From the NCBI GenBank assembly GCA_030627225.1, contig DAOUSM010000043.1, forward strand, positions 1 through 7,141: a stretch of 7,141 nt of DNA. Reading direction: 5' to 3'. The position numbers and the translations under genes were made by a program. Positions 1 through 4,201 of the stretch are shown here, in pieces. The notes below the pieces were generated by a model. The model had not been told where the DNA came from. It saw nothing but the letters and a program-made list of their open reading frames with translations, and did no database searches. The DNA is from Candidatus Bathyarchaeota archaeon. Its GTDB lineage: Archaea > Thermoproteota > Bathyarchaeia > Bathyarchaeales > Bathycorpusculaceae. The stretch's first letter is position 1. Each line of letters starts with the position of its first letter.

Positions 1-944
1 TTGTAGGTGCAAGCTGGACTGGAAACAAAGCCATGACCGCAACGTCTGGACCGGGCTTCAGCCTAATGCAAGAGAGCATAGGCTATGCCTTCATGACTGA
101 AACCCCATGCGTGATAGTTGACGTGCAAAGAACAGGCCCAAGCACTGGACAAGCCACCAAATGCGGACAAGGTGACGTTATGCAGTCTCGCTGGGGCACC
201 CATGGAGACTACTCAGCCATAGTGCTTTCGCCAAACTCTGTGCAAGAAATGTTCACGCTGACGATTAGAGCATTCAACCTAGCTGAAAAATACCGCACAC
301 CAGTCATACTTCTCGCAGATGAAATAATCGCGCATATGAGGGAACAAATCACAGTGCCTCCGCTAAAAAGCATAGGAATAGTTAATCGCAAAAAGCCAGA
401 GGTTGGGGAAAAAGCCTTCTTTGGCTTGAAAGAGGTCCCGCCCATGCCAGCTGTTGGCGAAGGATTCAACATAGCCGTGACAGGATCAACCCATAATGAA
501 TACGGCATTAGATTCACAGCAGACCCACCCATCCATAGACGCCTTGTAGAAAGGCTCAACAATAAAATTCAGAATCACGTAGATGAAATAGCGGATTTCG
601 AAAGCTACAACATTGATGAATGCCAAATAGGTATAGTCTCTTACGGCTGCACATCACACGCGGTCTACGAGGCCGTTGAAAATGCGGAGAAAAGGGGAAT
701 CAAGATTGGTTACGTAAGGTTGAAGACTCTCTGGCCGTTTCCGGAGAGAGTAATTAAAAAACTGGCGGAGACTGCTGAAAAGATAATTGTTCCAGAAATG
801 AATCTAAAGCAGATGTTTTATGAAGTGAAGAGGGCGGCGAACGGCTTGGCGAAAATTATCCCACTAAACAAGATTGGCGGTGGAGAATTAATCACACCAG
901 AAGAGCTACTAGCTAAAATAGGGGAAGTGAAGGAAAATGACTGA
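1..944 (+). CDS. korA: 2-oxoglutarate:ferredoxin oxidoreductase, alpha subunit (5' partial)
   Basis: The reading frame is open from base 3 to the stop at 942-944, so the gene begins left of the window; 313 residues are visible and roughly 60 N-terminal residues are probably missing. The first visible residues (VGASWTGNKAMTATSGPGFS) are the signature of the alpha-subunit pyrimidine-binding domain. They are followed by QRTGPSTG (visible residues 42-49), GQGD (55-58) and HGD (67-69), all typical of 2-oxoacid:acceptor oxidoreductase alpha chains. The second domain runs from about residue 205 (GIVSYGCTSHAV) to the C-terminus. With KorB and KorC it would oxidatively decarboxylate a 2-oxoacid to the acyl-CoA, passing electrons to ferredoxin in the cytoplasm. 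2-Oxoglutarate is the likeliest substrate from KorB's motifs and the separate gamma subunit, but this is inferred. An ATG at 33 is internal and not the true start. The end overlaps korB by 8 bases. A ferredoxin-like korD may lie just upstream, outside the window. Confidence 0.93.
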   Translation, partial: VGASWTGNKAMTATSGPGFSLMQESIGYAFMTETPCVIVDVQRTGPSTGQATKCGQGDVMQSRWGTHGDYSAIVLSPNSVQEMFTLTIRAFNLAEKYRTPVILLADEIIAHMREQITVPPLKSIGIVNRKKPEVGEKAFFGLKEVPPMPAVGEGFNIAVTGSTHNEYGIRFTADPPIHRRLVERLNNKIQNHVDEIADFESYNIDECQIGIVSYGCTSHAVYEAVENAEKRGIKIGYVRLKTLWPFPERVIKKLAETAEKIIVPEMNLKQMFYEVKRAANGLAKIIPLNKIGGGELITPEELLAKIGEVKEND

Positions 945-1770
945 AACATTCTCCATTCGGAAATATCTAAGAGATTTAAAGTTGCCATTCTGCCTAGGCT
1001 GCGGCATATTCACGGTTATGAACACTTTTCTGAGGGCTGTTCATGAACTAGGCCACGAAAACCTAAGCAAATTCGTTTTCTGCAGCGGAATCGGATGTTC
1101 CGCATGGATTCCCTCGCCATATTTCATAGCAGACTCTATTCATACGACTCATGGAAGAAGCATACCAGTTGCAACAGGCATAAAACTCCTCCGCCCAGAC
1201 CTTAACGTTGTAGTTTTCGGCGGAGACGGAGACATTGTAGGCATAGGCATAAGCCACTTCATACACGCTGCAAGGAGAAACTTAGACGTCCTCGTCGTAA
1301 TGGTTAACAACATGATTTACGGAATGACAGGCGGACAAGTCGCACCAACAACCCCGTTTAAAACAAAAACAACAACCACACCTTACGGAAGCTTTGAACA
1401 GCCATTAGACGCTGCTAGACTAGCCGTCACAGCTGGAGCTTGTTATTCAGCACGATGGACAACAGCGCAATCAAACGAACTCAAAGAATCCATAAAAAAG
1501 GCGATCAAAATGCAAGGCTTCAGATTCATCGAGGTTGTAAGCCAATGTCCAACATCCTTCGGCAGGAGAGCCGGATTTAAAAATGCAGGAGAGATGATAA
1601 AATGGTTCAAAGAAAACGCCATTTCAATCGAGCAAGCGGAAAGAATGGCTGAAGAAGAGTTAGCCCAAAAAATTGTTGTTGGAGAGTTTATCAGAAGAAA
1701 ACGACTGACACTACATGAAACGGTGTATGAGATAATTAGGAGGGAGGAAGGGAAAAACGTCGAGGATTGA
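937..1770 (+). CDS. korB: 2-oxoglutarate:ferredoxin oxidoreductase, beta subunit
   Basis: This is the thiamine diphosphate and [4Fe-4S] subunit of the complex, 277 residues, a normal length for the short beta class. Four cysteines fit the usual cluster ligands: C19 and C22 (PFCLGCG), C54 (GIGCS) and C204 (SQCPTSFG). The cofactor motif is GGDGD at 95-99, followed by IGISHFIHAARRN (103-115), the asparagine pair N124-N125 and IYGMTGGQ (127-134). The HAARRN and YGMTGGQ blocks are characteristic of the 2-oxoglutarate type. The start ATG lies inside the korA end, with the purine-rich stretch GTGAAGGA just before it, indicating translational coupling. The stop TGA at 1768-1770 is embedded in ATTGA, where korC appears to begin. 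I see no missing catalytic residues. Confidence 0.95.
   Translation: MTETFSIRKYLRDLKLPFCLGCGIFTVMNTFLRAVHELGHENLSKFVFCSGIGCSAWIPSPYFIADSIHTTHGRSIPVATGIKLLRPDLNVVVFGGDGDIVGIGISHFIHAARRNLDVLVVMVNNMIYGMTGGQVAPTTPFKTKTTTTPYGSFEQPLDAARLAVTAGACYSARWTTAQSNELKESIKKAIKMQGFRFIEVVSQCPTSFGRRAGFKNAGEMIKWFKENAISIEQAERMAEEELAQKIVVGEFIRRKRLTLHETVYEIIRREEGKNVED
1739..1747 (+). promoter_or_regulatory. Shine-Dalgarno-like tract before korC
   Basis: The purine run GGAGGGAGG inside the korB 3' end resembles a strong archaeal ribosome-binding site. It lies 9 bases before the ACG at 1757 and 18 bases before the ATT at 1766. A weaker GAGG (1762-1765) lies 6 bases before the ATA at 1772. It marks initiation in this neighbourhood although no standard start codon is present. 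Confidence 0.5.
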
Positions 1771-2287
1771 GATAAGAATAAGCGGACTCGGCGGGCAAGG
1801 TGTCGTCTTAGCTGGACGAATCTTGGGCAGAGCAGCAGTCTATGACGGAAAAAACGTTGTGCAAACACAAAGTTATGGAGCTGAAGCCAGAGGAAGTGCA
1901 GCGAAAAGTGAAGTAATAATATCCGACGGCAGAATAGGTTTTCCCGCAGTCAGAAAATGTGACATACTAATCGTAATGAGTCAAACAGCCCTAGATAAGC
2001 ACTTAAAAGATTTAAAAGAAAACGGAGTACTCCTCGTCGACAGCGGCATGGTTCAAAAAATCCCTGAAACTAAAGCGAAATTCTTTAAAATACAAGCATC
2101 GGAAATCGCTGAAAAAACATTTGGAGCAAAAATTTATGCGAACATGATTATGCTAGGCGCTTTAAACAAAATAACAAAAATAGTAAATGATAACTCCATG
2201 AAAAGGGCTATAAGAGACACCGTTCCAAAAAAGGCTATAACTGTTAACATGCAAGCATACAAAAAGGGAAAAGAGTTAATCGAATGA
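1766..2287 (+). CDS. korC: 2-oxoglutarate:ferredoxin oxidoreductase, gamma subunit (non-canonical start)
   Basis: From the ATT at 1766 the product is 173 residues, a usual length for a separate gamma subunit. It begins with EIRISGLGGQG, the conserved glycine-rich N-terminus, with GLGGQG at about 7-12, and continues with SYGAEARGS at 36-44, another family hallmark. The first ATG in frame is at 1823; starting there would delete 19 residues including the glycine motif, so it is very unlikely to be the true start. The frame is open upstream to a TAA at 1733-1735 and holds no ATG, GTG or TTG before 1823. ATT at 1766 shares one base with the korB stop, which fits termination-reinitiation. ATA at 1772 and ACG at 1757 are alternatives. 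A +1 ribosomal shift from korB or a sequence error is also possible. The gene is the last of the kor operon and converges on the minus-strand regulator. Confidence 0.88.
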   Translation: MEIRISGLGGQGVVLAGRILGRAAVYDGKNVVQTQSYGAEARGSAAKSEVIISDGRIGFPAVRKCDILIVMSQTALDKHLKDLKENGVLLVDSGMVQKIPETKAKFFKIQASEIAEKTFGAKIYANMIMLGALNKITKIVNDNSMKRAIRDTVPKKAITVNMQAYKKGKELIE

Positions 2288-2294
2288 AATCATT

Positions 2295-2591
2295 TTACCT
2301 TATGCTGTGGATTCTTTGTATTTCAACTAAGTGCAAAAATTTGGAGCCTCTTTCTGTTATTACATAGGTTTCTCTTTCCGTGATCACAAGGAAGCCGCAA
2401 TTAAGTAGGTAGTTGAGGTATTTCTTCGTTTGGATGTAATTCAAGTTGGCGCTCTGCATGATTTGTGTTTTCCTTTTTCCTTCCCTCGAGTTTTTAACTG
2501 TCTTTAGTATATCGCCGATTATTGTCCATCTGTCTCTATATTTAAAGGCATGTAGAAAATGGGGAAACGAGGAGGACCCAACCCATGACAT
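2295..2591 (-). CDS. Winged helix-turn-helix transcriptional regulator (archaeal HTH_45-like)
   Basis: This 98-residue protein is a single winged-helix domain with no sensor domain or membrane segment. Helix 1 is about residues 18-33 (YRDRWTIIGDIL). KTQIMQSANL (41-50) is the helix-turn, NYIQTKKYLNYLLNCGF (51-67) the recognition and following helix, and ITERETYVITERGSKFL (70-86) the wing with the usual TERG turn. The order R-D-R, T-x-I-M, A-N-L, Y-L-x-x-L and T-E-R-G matches the small archaeal family I know as HTH_45; the ligand and targets are unknown. The ATG at 2591 is supported by an AGGAG eight to nine bases upstream, and no other start precedes the domain, although the first 17 residues look unlike the family core. 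The gene converges on korC and diverges from purM, so local autoregulation and control of purM are reasonable guesses only. Confidence 0.82.
   Translation of the reverse strand: MSWVGSSSFPHFLHAFKYRDRWTIIGDILKTVKNSREGKRKTQIMQSANLNYIQTKKYLNYLLNCGFLVITERETYVITERGSKFLHLVEIQRIHSIR
2467..2495 (+). terminator. Possible oligo-T termination tract for the kor operon
   Basis: Three T-rich runs (TTTT, TTTTT and TTTTT) lie within about 29 bases on the plus strand, 180-208 bases past the korC stop and antisense to the regulator gene. Archaeal transcription often ends at such runs without a hairpin. The first 180 bases after korC have no stronger candidate. The tract also encodes lysine codons of the opposite gene, so it may be incidental. 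Confidence 0.22.
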
Positions 2592-2598
2592 AATCCTT

Positions 2599-2615
2599 TC
2601 TCCTAATTATTTATA
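2599..2615 (-). promoter_or_regulatory. TATA-like box and ribosome-binding site of the regulator gene
   Basis: Read on the minus strand, TATAAATA (2608-2615) lies 17-24 bases before the start codon, and AGGAGA (2599-2604) lies just before it. The spacing conflicts if both are used. A TATA box here predicts transcription starting near 2585-2591, which would leave the AGGAG untranscribed. Transcription from an element inside the inverted repeat at 2622-2639 would include it in a short leader. Confidence 0.45.
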
Positions 2616-2621
2616 CACTTT

Positions 2622-2639
2622 GAAAAATATGTATTTTTC
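2622..2639. repeat. 18-bp inverted repeat upstream of the regulator gene
   Basis: GAAAAATA (2622-2629) and TATTTTTC (2632-2639) are perfect reverse complements separated by TG. The element lies 31-48 bases before the regulator's start and 7 bases upstream of its TATA-like box, a position suited to an operator bound by a dimeric winged-helix protein. It contains ATATGTAT, repeated at 2762-2769. Because it is AT-rich it could also be a TATA element or chance symmetry. Confidence 0.5.
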
Positions 2640-2670
2640 TGCACTCCTATTGGAGGTTAAGGCTATTCTC

Positions 2671-2724
2671 CTTGATTTTCAAGATCAACAACCTTTAAGT
2701 AGCCTTCGCGGCTTGTCGTGACAA
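2671..2724. repeat. Cluster of short inverted repeats in the regulator-purM gap
   Basis: Three small symmetric elements sit close together: CTTGA-TTT-TCAAG (2671-2683), AGCC-TTCGC-GGCT (2701-2713) and TTGTC-GT-GACAA (2713-2724). The symmetry is exact, but each is short enough to arise by chance. The rest of the 218-base gap has no gene that I recognise. Confidence 0.3.
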
Positions 2725-2757
2725 AACAAAATCGTTATCTCTATGGTCCTTAAAGAA

Positions 2758-2769
2758 ATACATATGTAT
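2758..2769. repeat. 12-bp perfect palindrome upstream of purM
   Basis: ATACATATGTAT is a perfect palindrome lying 41-52 bases before the purM start and 13 bases upstream of its TATA-like box. It shares the octamer ATATGTAT with the inverted repeat upstream of the regulator. It is either a candidate operator or an alternative TATA element; the latter would give a leader of about 20 bases containing the AGGGG before the start codon. Confidence 0.45.
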
Positions 2770-2782
2770 GTTGATGAATAAC

Positions 2783-2805
2783 TTTATAGACATTTAATTT
2801 AGGGG
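2783..2805 (+). promoter_or_regulatory. TATA-like box and ribosome-binding site of purM
   Basis: TTTATAG (2783-2789) lies about 24 bases before the GTG at 2810, the usual TATA-to-start distance in archaea, which predicts a nearly leaderless transcript. AGGGG (2801-2805) precedes the start by a few bases and would be part of the message only if transcription begins further upstream. Confidence 0.45.
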
Positions 2806-2809
2806 AACA

Positions 2810-3892
2810 GTGTTGCCTAGAAAATTTACGTATGCTGATGCTGGTGTTGACAGGGAATTAAGAGCAAAATCAAAAAAGGCTTTAAAGGTTTTGAAGGAAA
2901 CTTATAGATTTAGTCGTTATGGCAAGGTGGTTTCACTCCCTTTCGGAAACGTTTTTCCAATTGGAAGAAACCGTTACTTGGACTTGGTTATCGAGGGAGT
3001 AGGCACAAAAGTGCTTGTGGCTCAACTGGCTGAAAAATATGACACCATTGGAATTGATGGAGTAGCCATGGCTGTTAACGATGTTATAAGGTCTGGCGCA
3101 ATGCCTTTGGCGGTTGCAGACAATATTCATGCGCATGTTTCAAACCCAGCCCTAGTCAGAGAATGGATGAAGGGTGTAGTGAAGGGTGCAGCTGAAGCGG
3201 AATGCGTTGTGCCGAGTGGTGAAATCGGTGATGTCCCAGAATTGATAAAGGGTTTGGTGGAAGGCAGAGGCTTCGACATGGTTTTTGCAGCAGTGGGAGA
3301 AGTTTCAGGTGAAAAAATAATTTCTGGAAAGAACATAAAACCCGGTGACGCCATTATTGGATTGCGAAGTTCTGGAATTCATAGTAACGGCGTGTCTCTC
3401 GCAAGAAGTATTCTATTCAAACGGTGGGGTGGAAAATACGAGCCTTACTATGTCCCGGAAGGATTAGAAAGAGAAGTAGTCCATGAAGTTTTAGAGCCAA
3501 CTAGAATCTATGTTAAGCCCTTGCTAAGGGTTGCGGAAGAGCTTAAAGTGAAGGCCGCGGTGCACATCACCGGTGATGCGTACTTGAAGTTTGACCGTTT
3601 AACAAAGTTTTCAGAGGGTATAGGTTTTGATTTTGACAATTTTAAACCGCAGCCAATTTTTGAGTTAATTCAGAAAACTGCTTCTGAACTTGGCAGAATG
3701 ATAGTTGACCATGAAATGTTTAAGACATTCAACATGGGATGGGGATTCGCAATAATAGTGGATAAGGCAAACAGAGACAAGGCAATAGACATTTCAGAAA
3801 AAACCGGAGTGCAAACTGACCAAATAGGACATGTAACAGACTCTGAGGGAATCAAAATTCTCTACAAGAGTAGGAAAATTATTCTAAAATAG
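2810..3892 (+). CDS. purM: Phosphoribosylformylglycinamidine cyclo-ligase (AIR synthetase), divergent
   Basis: The 360-residue product should close FGAM to AIR using ATP, the fifth step of purine synthesis. PurM features are clear from end to end: YADAGVD (8-14), EGVGTK (62-67), TIGIDGVAMAVND (79-91), SSGIHSNG (187-194), LEPTRIYVKPLL (228-239), HITG (252-255) and MFKTFNMGWGF (303-313). Several signatures differ from the forms I know in bacteria, Thermococcus and Methanocaldococcus. DGVGTK has become EGVGTK, GGETA-x-x-P has become SGEIGDVP (136-143), VDY has become ADN (103-105), and HITGGG has become HITGDA (252-257). The catalytic-loop histidines and asparagine (H191, N193, H252) remain. Adjacent GTG (2810) and TTG (2813) are both possible starts. 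Its place before purSLQ supports the PurM role, though a changed activity within the PurM superfamily cannot be excluded. Confidence 0.85.
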   Translation: MLPRKFTYADAGVDRELRAKSKKALKVLKETYRFSRYGKVVSLPFGNVFPIGRNRYLDLVIEGVGTKVLVAQLAEKYDTIGIDGVAMAVNDVIRSGAMPLAVADNIHAHVSNPALVREWMKGVVKGAAEAECVVPSGEIGDVPELIKGLVEGRGFDMVFAAVGEVSGEKIISGKNIKPGDAIIGLRSSGIHSNGVSLARSILFKRWGGKYEPYYVPEGLEREVVHEVLEPTRIYVKPLLRVAEELKVKAAVHITGDAYLKFDRLTKFSEGIGFDFDNFKPQPIFELIQKTASELGRMIVDHEMFKTFNMGWGFAIIVDKANRDKAIDISEKTGVQTDQIGHVTDSEGIKILYKSRKIILK

Positions 3893-3912
3893 TCGTTTGC
3901 TTCGTTGCTGAT

Positions 3913-3926
3913 AAAAGTGTTTAAAT
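3913..3926 (+). promoter_or_regulatory. Archaeal promoter of purS (BRE plus TATA-like box)
   Basis: AAAAG (3913-3917) followed by TTTAAAT (3920-3926) resembles a BRE and TATA pair. The centre of the box is 27 bases before the purS ATG, so the transcript should begin at or next to the start codon. No Shine-Dalgarno sequence is visible in the 20 bases before the ATG, consistent with leaderless translation. Confidence 0.55.
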
Positions 3927-3949
3927 TCCTTGAAATTCAAACTTAACCT

Positions 3950-4201
3950 ATGAGATATCGCTTAAGAATTGAAGTTAGCTTAAAGCCGGGGCACAGCGAC
4001 CCTGAAGGTGAAACCACAGCACGCTTACTGAAGGAACTTGGATATAAAATTGAAGCAGTGAACGTTAGTAAAGTTTACAGTGTTTTTCTTAAAGCTGAAT
4101 CAAAGAAGGAGGCTGAAATTAAAGCTAATGAAATGTGCAGAAGGCTTCTGGCAAACCCAACGAAGGATAACTATGCAATCGTGATTGAGGAAGAAAAATG
4201 A
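3950..4201 (+). CDS. purS: FGAM synthase subunit PurS
   Basis: This 83-residue protein has the expected length and layout of PurS, the small dimeric subunit that bridges PurL and PurQ and helps ammonia pass between their active sites. Diagnostic stretches are the LKPGHSDPEGETTARLLKELGY segment near residues 11-32 (DPEG followed by an LxxLGY helix), a V-S-K-V-Y strand near 39-43, and MCRRLLANPTKDNYAI at about 61-76, where CxxLLANP is the family's most conserved block. The ATG has no ribosome-binding site but sits 27 bases from a TATA-like box. The stop shares ATGA with the purL start, so the two are translated in a coupled way. Confidence 0.93.
   Translation: MRYRLRIEVSLKPGHSDPEGETTARLLKELGYKIEAVNVSKVYSVFLKAESKKEAEIKANEMCRRLLANPTKDNYAIVIEEEK

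Noticed and set aside
1752..1758. GAAAAAC near the korB end as a -1 frameshift slippery site
   Set aside because: A -1 shift leads to the wrong frame; korC is in the +1 frame relative to korB.
1443..1868. A 141-residue minus-strand open frame over korB and korC
   Set aside because: It is fully antisense to two conserved enzyme subunits, and its serine/phenylalanine-rich sequence matches no family I recognise.
1823..2287. korC beginning at the ATG at 1823
   Set aside because: This would remove the GLGGQG motif, and the upstream codons in the same frame clearly encode the conserved KorC N-terminus.
2446..2721. A 91-residue plus-strand open frame opposite and beyond the regulator gene
   Set aside because: Its first half is the antisense of the convincing winged-helix gene, it has no recognisable domain or good ribosome-binding site, and its composition looks like a shadow frame.
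2592..2809. A tRNA or other structured RNA gene in the regulator-purM gap
   Set aside because: No cloverleaf, C/D box pair or long stem is visible; only short hairpins and promoter-like AT-rich sequence.
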